From contig WGAR01000186.1 of the NCBI GenBank assembly GCA_015494725.1, positions 1 to 25,703 of the forward strand: a DNA stretch of 25,703 nucleotides. Reading direction: 5' to 3'. The notes under the pieces were generated by a model that was given only the letters and a program-made list of their open reading frames with translations, was not told the origin of the DNA and made no database searches. The position numbers and the translations under genes were made by a program. Shown piece after piece: positions 6,528 through 13,291 of the stretch. Each line of letters begins with the position of its first letter. The stretch's first letter is position 1. Source of the DNA: Thermodesulfobacteriaceae bacterium (GTDB lineage Bacteria; Desulfobacterota; Thermodesulfobacteria; Thermodesulfobacteriales; Thermodesulfobacteriaceae).

Positions 6528-8259
6528 GGCCCTCCTCCTGCTTCTGGTTCTCGCACCACTTTAATCCCTCCTGGGCCATCTTTAAAGAAGGATCCAGGGA
6601 GAGGGCCATTTCGAAGAAGCGCCGGGCCTCCTCCGGGGCCCCCAGTTCCCGCAGACAGTAACCGGCGTTGGCGTAATCCACGGCCGAGGAGGGCTCGAGC
6701 TCTACGGCCCGGAGGAAGGCGGTGAGGGCGGCGGCGTGGTCTCCGAGGCGGAAACAGGCCCTGCCCATGAGGTTCCAGAGTTCGGGGAATTCGGAAATAC
6801 TCAGGCCCTCCTCCGCGGCGGACCGGGCCTCGGCCAAACGCCCCAGCCGGAGATATACCTCGGCCAGGTGGGCCAGGATAGCCGGGCGATCCGCCGGATC
6901 GGGGGCGCATTCCAGGGCCCGGCTCAGGGCGGAAAGGGCCTCTTCGGAATGACCGTCCTCGGCCAGAAGCTTCCCGTAATAGGCCCACAGGTAGTATTTA
7001 TCCCGGAGTTCCCGGGTTAGGGAGGACAGAAGATCCAGGGAGGTTTCCCGCGGAAGATAAAGGGCCGCGGTGCGCACGAGATGATAGAGCGGAGAGATGC
7101 GGGTGCGTTCCCGGAAAAGGGCCCCGGGAATCACCGCATACACCGCCGGAATATTCAGCAGGGAATGGGCGATATCCACCAGGAAAAGGCGAAATCCCCG
7201 TTCCTGAAGGCCCCGGGCCAGAGAGATAAGCTCCGTGGTATGATCATCGGCGTAAAGATTGGGGAGTTCCGAAAGGGACACCTCTCCGGCCTTCTGGACC
7301 ACGTAAGCGGCCTCCTCCAGATCGGCAAATTTGGGCAGAGCGCTTTCCAGGTATTTACCCTCGGTGTCGAAGTCTCCGGCCAGCTGGGCTATCTCGGTAA
7401 GGGTGCGAATGAGGGATCTTTCCGGGCTGGTTCCGGTTCCGGAGGCATAGACGATCTCACTGCGGTGGGGGAAGGTGGAGGGATCCAGGGCCATGGCCGC
7501 CACCGTGGGAGCAGGCATACCGTAGGTCATATCCCTGATCCAGAGCCGGATTCCCAGACGTTCGAAGCACCGACACAGACGGTCTCCCTCGCCGGTTATG
7601 GAATCGCGCCGGATTTCCGGCATGGGGGAGCGGAGTCGGTGCGAGAGGGCCGAGACGTGCCGTTCGATGAGCTCGCAGGTGGCCTGAACCGAGGCCTCGG
7701 GATAGGTGTTCCCCGCGGCGGATCCGTTGTATTCGTAAAGGATCCAGAACCAGAAGAAGGGAAGATACACGGTGCGGTTTTCCGCCACCGCAAAGGCCGG
7801 AACCCAGTGCATGGGAGTGCGGGGAAAGATCCGGAGGAAAAGCTCCCGAGCCCGGCGATCGTTCTCCGGATCCTCCACCGAATCCAGAATCTCCTCGGGC
7901 CGAAGGGCTTCTCCCGGAAAGGACTCATAGGGAAGAGGGGGCTGGTTGCGGGTGTTTTTTACGAAATGGAAAAGCGAAAAACGTTCCACCAGCTCCATAA
8001 GGGCGCTGGCCCGGGAGAGGGCATCGGTGGCCCCTTTGCCCATCTGTTTGTAGTTTCCGGTGGTGCGCTGCCCCTCCACGTCGTAAATACTTATATACAC
8101 GGGAATACCCAGCCGCCCCTTATCGATGCGCCGCAACTCCCGGAATACCCGCAAGCCGCTCTCCCTCAGCCGCTTCTCCACCAGGGAAATGGTTTCCTCC
8201 GGGGTCAGGGTCTTGTCGGCTACCTTTTTGGGGGAAGGGATGAGGAATTTCTTTTCCAT
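6520..8259 (-). CDS. YcaO-domain protein with C-terminal TPR repeats
   Basis: A 579-residue protein. Residues ~20-385 form a YcaO domain, an ATP-dependent enzyme fold that activates amide carbonyls for cyclisation or thioamide formation. Nucleotide-site motifs are visible: KGATDALSRASALMELVERF (76-94, with the E-x2-E-R pair) and EASVQATCELIERHV (188-202); GTGTSPERSLIRTLTEIAQ (274-292) is a third conserved block. Residues ~425-570 hold about four TPR-like helical pairs (for example AHLAEVYLRLGRLAEARSA). No Pro-rich PxPxP tail is seen, unlike many azoline-forming YcaOs, and no TfuA or precursor peptide gene is nearby. The layout resembles E. coli YcaO (586 residues), linked to ribosomal protein S12 methylthiolation. 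The ATG at 8259 is preferred for its GGAGG 7 nt upstream over an in-frame TTG at 8289. Confidence 0.9.
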   Translation of the reverse strand: MEKKFLIPSPKKVADKTLTPEETISLVEKRLRESGLRVFRELRRIDKGRLGIPVYISIYDVEGQRTTGNYKQMGKGATDALSRASALMELVERFSLFHFVKNTRNQPPLPYESFPGEALRPEEILDSVEDPENDRRARELFLRIFPRTPMHWVPAFAVAENRTVYLPFFWFWILYEYNGSAAGNTYPEASVQATCELIERHVSALSHRLRSPMPEIRRDSITGEGDRLCRCFERLGIRLWIRDMTYGMPAPTVAAMALDPSTFPHRSEIVYASGTGTSPERSLIRTLTEIAQLAGDFDTEGKYLESALPKFADLEEAAYVVQKAGEVSLSELPNLYADDHTTELISLARGLQERGFRLFLVDIAHSLLNIPAVYAVIPGALFRERTRISPLYHLVRTAALYLPRETSLDLLSSLTRELRDKYYLWAYYGKLLAEDGHSEEALSALSRALECAPDPADRPAILAHLAEVYLRLGRLAEARSAAEEGLSISEFPELWNLMGRACFRLGDHAAALTAFLRAVELEPSSAVDYANAGYCLRELGAPEEARRFFEMALSLDPSLKMAQEGLKWCENQKQEEGHV

Positions 8260-8313
8260 GGAAGAACCTCCGGCCAGAATATTTTTCAATTCCTATATGT
8301 TTACCCTAAATTC
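8260..8313. other. AT-rich spacer between miaA and the YcaO gene
   Basis: A 54-bp gap in an otherwise overlapping run of genes. On the minus strand it holds the YcaO ribosome-binding site (GGAGG) and an AT-rich stretch. I looked for a promoter here and found no pair of -35 and -10 elements at good spacing, and no hairpin followed by a T run. An internal promoter is possible but not supported. Confidence 0.4.
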
Positions 8314-9219
8314 TCAAGTTTTGCCAGCGAGAAATTTTTCCACCTCCTCAAAGATGGCCTTACGGTCTGCCGGATGGAACCACCTTACCTCGGGATCGGC
8401 CCTGAACCAGGTAAGCTGCCGCTTGGCATAGCGCCGCGTGTCGCGTTTCATGAGCCGTACGGCTTCCGAAAAGGAGAGTCGGCCGGAAAGATAGGCGATC
8501 AGATGACGATAACCGATGGATTGAAGGGGCTTTAGGTCCGGGGGATACCGGGCCAGCAGTTTTTTTACCTCCTCCAGGAGCCCGGCCCGGAGCATTTCCT
8601 CCACCCGCTGATCCAGACGGGCGTAAAGTTCCTCCCGGGGCAGAATCAGACCGATCTTGAGGGCGGAGTAACGCCGGGGGCGAAAACCGTGTTCCCGGGC
8701 CAGCCGGGAGAAGGGTTTTCCGGTGGCGTAATAGACCTCCAGGGCCCGGAGGATGCGTACCCGATCGTGGGGATGGATACGGGCCGCGGCCTCCGGGTCT
8801 TTCTTCTGCAATTCCCGATAAAGAGAAGAAAGTCCCTCCCGGGCCAGCCTTTCCTTCAGATTCTTCCTCAGTTCCTCCGGCACCTCCACCGGGAAGAGAC
8901 CGTGGAGCAGGGCCTTCAGATACAGACCCGTCCCCCCCACCAGGATGGGGAGCCTTCCCCGGGAGGTGATCTCGGCGATCACCCGATCGGCCTTTTCCAC
9001 AAAGGCTGCGGCATGGAAGGGTTCATGCGGTTCCAGAAAATCGAAGAGGTGATGGGGGACCCGCCCTCGTTCCTCTGGCGTGGGTTTGGCGGTGCCGATA
9101 TCCAGGTAACGATAAACCTGTACGGAATCGTAGTTCACGATTTCTCCCCGGAAACGTTCGGCCAGGTCCAGGGAAAGGGCGGTCTTTCCCACCCCGGTGG
9201 GGCCCACGATGGCCACCAC
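8314..9219 (-). CDS. miaA: tRNA dimethylallyltransferase MiaA
   Basis: A ~301-residue enzyme that adds a dimethylallyl group to A37 of tRNAs reading U-starting codons. The P-loop is VGPTGVGKTAL near the N-terminus, followed by NYDSVQVYRYLDIGTAKP and HHLFDFLEP. LVGGTGLYLKALL, RVRILRALEVYYATG and LQSIGYRH then RYAKRQLTWFR are all family signatures. I chose the GTG at 9219, with GGAAGG six nt upstream and 1 nt beyond the mutL stop. An ATG at 9255 would add 12 residues and overlap mutL by 35 nt but has no clear ribosome-binding site. Coexistence with mnmA means two anticodon-loop modifications are encoded in one operon. Confidence 0.96.
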   Translation of the reverse strand: MVAIVGPTGVGKTALSLDLAERFRGEIVNYDSVQVYRYLDIGTAKPTPEERGRVPHHLFDFLEPHEPFHAAAFVEKADRVIAEITSRGRLPILVGGTGLYLKALLHGLFPVEVPEELRKNLKERLAREGLSSLYRELQKKDPEAAARIHPHDRVRILRALEVYYATGKPFSRLAREHGFRPRRYSALKIGLILPREELYARLDQRVEEMLRAGLLEEVKKLLARYPPDLKPLQSIGYRHLIAYLSGRLSFSEAVRLMKRDTRRYAKRQLTWFRADPEVRWFHPADRKAIFEEVEKFLAGKT

Positions 9220-9220
9220 C

Positions 9221-10876
9221 TTACACCTTCCTTCCGAAGCGTTTTTCCAGTTCATCCCAGGAGAAGAGAAGATAAAGCGGTCTTCCGTGGGGGCAACGGG
9301 AGAGTCCCTCCTGGCGAATGCGCCGGAGGAGATGCAGGGCCTCCTGCGGGCTGAGCTGATCTCCGGCCTTGCGAGCCAGCCGACAGGCCAGACGGGCCGC
9401 CAGTTGTTCCCGGATCCCCGGTCCGCCGGGTCTTTCCTCCAGAAGGGCCCGTAATTCCTCTACCGCCGCAAAACCCCCGCCCCGGGGGACCCCCTCCACC
9501 ATTATCTCCCTGGGTCCGACCTCCCGGAATCGAAACCCCGAACGCCGGATCTCCTCCCCCAGTTCCTCCAGACGCTCCCGGGCCTCCTCCGAGATCTCGA
9601 ATACCGCCGGGAAAAGGAGGGTTTCGCTTTCCGGGGCCTCCCGGCAAAGCCCTTCGTAAAGCAACCTTTCGTGCGCGGCATGAAAATCAAGAAGGAGCAA
9701 CCCCTCCCGGGTCTCGAAGAGGGCATAGGTCTTCCCCAGGAAGCCGAGGAAACGCTCCTCCGGCCAGGGACCCTCCGAAAAACCAGGGCTCTGGGGTTCC
9801 GCTACCTGCCCGGAGATGGGTGCAGGAGCCTCGGGGGGCTCTTGGGAGAGGGTTTCGGAGGGGTAGGGCCGGGAGGAGTCCGGAGATACCGGAAAGGGCC
9901 GGGAGAAAACGCCTTCCACCGCCCTTCGAACCAGGGCATAGATCTCGCGTTCCTCCCGAAAGCGCACCTCCCATTTGGCAGGATGTACGTTGACATCCAC
10001 CAGATGTGGAGGGAGATAAAGGGAGAGCACCCCGGCCGGGAAACGCCCTCCGGGAAAGAAGGCCCTGGCTCCCTCCAGCAGAGCGGAAAGCAGGGTTCGA
10101 TCCTTTACCGCCCGGTCATTTACCAGGAGAAAGAGATAGCGGGTGGTGCCCAGGGCCACCTCCGGCCGGGTAAGAAGGAGATGGATGCGGTAGGGCTTCC
10201 TTTCCAGGATCTTTTCCTGCAGATCCTTTTCCGAGACACCGAGGATGCGCGAAAGGAGGGCCTTTCGGCTGCCGCCGGGCCACCGGAAGACCTCCTTTTT
10301 TTCCTGGGTGAGGCGAAAGGAGGTTTCCGGGGCGCAGAGGGCCATGAGTCGAAGGATTTCCAGGACCCTCCCGGCCTCGGCCCGGGGGCTGCGCAGAAAG
10401 GCCTTTCGGGCCGGTATCTCCCGGAAGAGATCCTCCACTGTAACTGTGGTCCCCGGAGATCCGGGTGCCGGACGAAATTCCTCTTCCCGACCGAAATGTA
10501 CCCGCAGGAGATGGGCCTCGTCTCTATCCCGGGGCCGGGAAAGGATGGTCAGCCGGGAGACCTGGGCGATGCTATGGAGGGCCTCTCCCCGGAAACCGAA
10601 GGTACACAGACGTTGCAGATCTTCCAGCTGCGATATTTTGCTGGTGGCGTGGGGGTGCCAGCACAGACGCAGGTCCTCCGGGGACATGCCCTCTCCGTCG
10701 TCATGCACCCGAATGAGGGTAAGTCCTCCGCCGGAGAGATCCACCTCTATGCGCCGGGCTCCGGCATCCAGGGCGTTTTCCACCAGTTCCTTCACCACCG
10801 AAGCCGGGCGTTCCACCACTTCGCCGGCGGCGATCCGGGAATAGACCTCCTCGGGAAGAAGACGGATTCGGGCCAC
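9221..10876 (-). CDS. mutL: DNA mismatch repair protein MutL (endonuclease type)
   Basis: A 551-residue MutL. The N-terminal GHKL ATPase shows RIAAGEVVERPASVVKELVEN (Glu30, Asn34), DDGEGM (59-64) and TFGFRGEAL (92-100); the transducer domain has VNVHPAKWEVRF. A Pro/Ser-rich linker (~328-372) leads to the dimerisation domain with the metal-binding endonuclease motif DFHAAHERLLYE (397-408), the AC(R) motif around Cys498 and CPHGRP (528-533). These match the strand-nicking MutL of bacteria without MutH, with Gln replaced by Phe in the first motif. The start is GTG at 10876, right after the upstream stop, giving ARIRLLPEEVYSRIAAGEV as expected. No mutS is in the window. Confidence 0.95.
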   Translation of the reverse strand: MARIRLLPEEVYSRIAAGEVVERPASVVKELVENALDAGARRIEVDLSGGGLTLIRVHDDGEGMSPEDLRLCWHPHATSKISQLEDLQRLCTFGFRGEALHSIAQVSRLTILSRPRDRDEAHLLRVHFGREEEFRPAPGSPGTTVTVEDLFREIPARKAFLRSPRAEAGRVLEILRLMALCAPETSFRLTQEKKEVFRWPGGSRKALLSRILGVSEKDLQEKILERKPYRIHLLLTRPEVALGTTRYLFLLVNDRAVKDRTLLSALLEGARAFFPGGRFPAGVLSLYLPPHLVDVNVHPAKWEVRFREEREIYALVRRAVEGVFSRPFPVSPDSSRPYPSETLSQEPPEAPAPISGQVAEPQSPGFSEGPWPEERFLGFLGKTYALFETREGLLLLDFHAAHERLLYEGLCREAPESETLLFPAVFEISEEARERLEELGEEIRRSGFRFREVGPREIMVEGVPRGGGFAAVEELRALLEERPGGPGIREQLAARLACRLARKAGDQLSPQEALHLLRRIRQEGLSRCPHGRPLYLLFSWDELEKRFGRKV

Positions 10877-10877
10877 C

Positions 10878-11906
10878 TCAGGCTGCCCGGGCCTGGGCTT
10901 TGGGTTGAGCAAAGACCATGCGACCGGCCGGGGTCTGGAGTACGCTGGTGACCACCACCTCCACCTCCCGGCCGATGAGCGGACGCCCGCCCTCCACCAC
11001 GACCATGGTGCCATCCGGGAGATAGCCCACTCCCTGGTCGCGTTCCTTGCCTTCCTTGATGATCTCCAGGCGCAATTCCTGTCCGGGGGTTACCACCGGC
11101 CGCAGAGCCAGAGCCAGTTCGTTGATGTTAAGGACCTCGATGCCTTTGAGCCGGGCGATCTTGTTAAGATTATAGTCGGTGGTGATGAGCTTGGCCGAGA
11201 GATCCCGGCAGAGGCGTACCAGTTTGGCGTCTATATCCCGAATGCGGGGATAATCCCGATCCAGAAAACGCACTTCCACTTTGCCGGATTCCTGGATCTT
11301 TTTCAGGATATCCAGGCCCCGGCGTCCCCTTTCCCGGCGGGCGTGATCCCGACTGTCGGCCACGTGTTGCAGTTCCTGGAGGACGAAATTGGGCACGATC
11401 AGGGGCCCCTCCACCCATCCTGTCTCACAAATATCCGCCAGACGTCCGTCGATAATGGCACTGGTGTCCACCACCTTGGGACATTCTCGCCGGGGAAAAC
11501 GGCGGGAAACATAGGAGAAGGGATGAGATAATCCTTCCACCAGGCGGACCTCCCGAAACAGCCGCCCACCCACCACTAGCCCCAGATACCCCAGCCCCAG
11601 GGCCAGCATGGCATAAAGGAAGGCCGCCCATACCCCCTGCCCCAGGACCTCGAAAAGCCCGGAAAGGAGCCGGGCCAGGGCCAGCCCCAGGAGCAGACCT
11701 ATGGCTCCCCCCAGGATCTGAAGGAAAGGCAGGCGCCGGATGAGGCGTTCCACCAGAAGGACCAGCCCCCCGGCCAGGCCACCCCCCACGAACCCTATCC
11801 AGGGGGAAAGGGCCGTCCCCTCCCGCAGGGGAAAATAACGGACCACTCCGTATCCGAGAACGGCAAAGATCAGGATCAGACTTAGAGGAAAAAGATATCG
11901 CCGCAA
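10878..11906 (-). CDS. PIN/TRAM-domain membrane protein (YacL-like)
   Basis: A 342-residue protein with four predicted membrane helices (residues ~5-25, 35-53, 62-85 and 92-116), then a PIN-fold nuclease domain (~143-265) and a TRAM RNA-binding domain (~273-335). The PIN acidic residues are present: Asp147 in VVDTSAIIDGR, Glu178 in VLQELQHVADS, Asp224/226 in RDIDAKL and Asp244 in ITTDYNLNKIA. This is the YacL/PilT-N family found across bacteria, often near carD or ispD; its RNA substrate is unknown. The start is TTG at 11906 with AAGGAG seven nt upstream. It lies 10 nt after the carD stop and 1 nt before mutL. Confidence 0.9.
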   Translation of the reverse strand: MRRYLFPLSLILIFAVLGYGVVRYFPLREGTALSPWIGFVGGGLAGGLVLLVERLIRRLPFLQILGGAIGLLLGLALARLLSGLFEVLGQGVWAAFLYAMLALGLGYLGLVVGGRLFREVRLVEGLSHPFSYVSRRFPRRECPKVVDTSAIIDGRLADICETGWVEGPLIVPNFVLQELQHVADSRDHARRERGRRGLDILKKIQESGKVEVRFLDRDYPRIRDIDAKLVRLCRDLSAKLITTDYNLNKIARLKGIEVLNINELALALRPVVTPGQELRLEIIKEGKERDQGVGYLPDGTMVVVEGGRPLIGREVEVVVTSVLQTPAGRMVFAQPKAQARAA

Positions 11907-11916
11907 ACCTGGCTCC

Positions 11917-12396
11917 TTATCCCAGGACCTCCCGGATCTTCTCTTCTACCTCCTCCTCCTTGAGGTTTTCAGCCAGAGATAATTCCTTGATCAGGAGACA
12001 TCGGGCGGTGTCGAAGAGTTTTCTCTCTCCGTAGGAAAGGGGTTTATGCTGGCTGACCAGATAAAGATCCCTATAAACCTCGGCCACCTCGAAGATGGAC
12101 CCGCTCTTTATCTTTTCCATATATTCCCGATAACGCCGATTCCAGGTCTGATGGTTGAAAGAAACCTCCTTCCGGGAAAGGATCTCATATACCCGGGAAG
12201 CCTCCTCCCTGGAGATAACATTGCGCAGACCTATCCGATGGGCATTGTCCCGGGGGATAAGCACGGTCATATTGGTCTCCAGGATACGCATGACGTAAAA
12301 GGTCTTCTCTTCACCTCCGATGACTTTATTTTCCACGGCTTCGATGACGCCCACGCCATGAGCCGGATAGACCGCTACATCGCCGATATTAAACAT
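11917..12396 (-). CDS. CarD/CdnL-family RNA polymerase-binding regulator
   Basis: A 159-residue protein of the CarD/CdnL type. The N-terminal Tudor-like RNA-polymerase-interacting domain starts with FNIGDVAVYPAHGVGVIEAV and continues to TVLIPRDNAHRIGLRNVIS. A helical C-terminal domain follows (RRYREYMEKIKSGSIFEVAE, then SYGERKLFDTARCLLIKELS). Family members bind RNA polymerase beta and stabilise open promoter complexes, mainly at rRNA and growth genes. It is the first gene of a 14-gene leftward run and is preceded by a near-consensus promoter, so it may affect its own operon. A purine-rich GAAGGGGG sits upstream of the ATG. Confidence 0.93.
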   Translation of the reverse strand: MFNIGDVAVYPAHGVGVIEAVENKVIGGEEKTFYVMRILETNMTVLIPRDNAHRIGLRNVISREEASRVYEILSRKEVSFNHQTWNRRYREYMEKIKSGSIFEVAEVYRDLYLVSQHKPLSYGERKLFDTARCLLIKELSLAENLKEEEVEEKIREVLG

Positions 12397-12437
12397 TCCC
12401 TAAACCCCCTTCCCGGAATTCGAACTTAATTTTTTAA

Positions 12438-12466
12438 ATTATACCCGCTTTTTCGGGGACTTTCAA
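12438..12466 (-). promoter_or_regulatory. Sigma-70-type promoter for carD operon
   Basis: On the minus strand TTGAAA (12466-12461) and TATAAT (12443-12438) are separated by exactly 17 bp. The -10 is a perfect match and the -35 is 5 of 6 (TTGACA). Predicted transcription would start near 12431 and leave a leader of ~35 nt before the carD ATG. It lies in the only AT-rich patch between the divergent carD and DUF3786 genes (12397-12487), where I found no equally good promoter for the rightward genes. Confidence 0.8.
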
Positions 12467-12487
12467 AAATCGATTTCCGATGCTATC

Positions 12488-13291
12488 ATGCCCGGGATGG
12501 GGCTGACCCCTCTGGATGTGGTCAAACTTTTGCCCCGTACCAATTGCGGGGAGTGCGGGGAGGTTTCCTGCCTGGCCTTCGCCGTGGCCGTACTTTCCGG
12601 AAAGCGTTCCCCCCGGGATTGTCCCTATCTCGACCCCACCCTTTTGGCCATCCCCGGGGAGAAGACCCCTGATTCGGAGCTGGAGCAGACCCGTCGGATC
12701 CTTCGGGAGATCCGGCAGGAGGTGGCCGGGCTGGATTTCTCGCGCCTTGCCCCGGCTCTGGGGATAGAGGAAAGGGGAGGGCGTCTCTATCTGCCCTATC
12801 TGGACGGCACGGTAGAGCTCACCCCGGAGGATGCGCGTCGTCTCGATGGCCAGGAGCTCGACCCCCGGGACAAGATCCTTCTCTATAATTACGTCCGTTT
12901 TCAGGGAAAGGCCCCTCTATCGGGTACCTTTGTGGGGCTGGAGGCCTTTCCTCATTCGGTGTCCAAGGTGGCCACCCTCCGGCGTTACGCCGAAGAAAAG
13001 ATGGCCCGGGCCCTGGAGCAGGACGAGTCCGGCCTGCGAAGGGCCCTTTCGGTTTTCCGGGTAAAGGAACTCCCCGGGGAAGCCGATCTGGCCTTTGAGG
13101 TGTGGGTTCTTCCCCGGGTGCCTCTGCGAATCTATTACTGGCGCGGATCTCCGGAGGAAGGCCTTTCCCCGCAGGTCAAAGTTCTTTATGATCTGCGGGC
13201 CACGGAATATCTGGATCTGGAATCCCTGGTCTTCTGTGCGGAACGTTTTACCGAACGATGGATCGAGGTCGGCGAATGCTCTTCCGGTTAG
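12488..13291 (+). CDS. Fe-S domain / DUF3786 protein
   Basis: A 267-residue protein. The N-terminus has a C-x2-C-x4-C-x16-C four-iron motif at Cys20, 23, 28 and 45 (LPRTNCGECGEVSCLAFAVA), the type seen in the large subunit of the corrinoid iron-sulfur protein and in RnfB. The rest fits DUF3786, a family of unknown function common in anaerobes, with FVRV-like segments, FPHSVSKVATLRRYAEEKM and VWVLPRVPLRIYYW. A start at Met4 (12497) is possible; neither ATG has a clear ribosome-binding site, so leaderless translation is an option. Its end overlaps the reverse gyrase start by 16 nt, so the two are co-expressed. A one-carbon or redox role is only inferred from the Fe-S motif. Confidence 0.85.
   Translation: MPGMGLTPLDVVKLLPRTNCGECGEVSCLAFAVAVLSGKRSPRDCPYLDPTLLAIPGEKTPDSELEQTRRILREIRQEVAGLDFSRLAPALGIEERGGRLYLPYLDGTVELTPEDARRLDGQELDPRDKILLYNYVRFQGKAPLSGTFVGLEAFPHSVSKVATLRRYAEEKMARALEQDESGLRRALSVFRVKELPGEADLAFEVWVLPRVPLRIYYWRGSPEEGLSPQVKVLYDLRATEYLDLESLVFCAERFTERWIEVGECSSG

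Noticed and set aside
8260..8313. Internal promoter or terminator between miaA and the YcaO gene
   Set aside because: The AT-rich gap has a TTGAGA but no -10 at suitable spacing and no hairpin with a T run.
12461..12489. Possible rightward promoter TTTCAA-17-TATCAT for the DUF3786 gene
   Set aside because: The -35 matches only 3 of 6 and the start site would fall at the start codons, so it would require leaderless translation; not strong enough to list.
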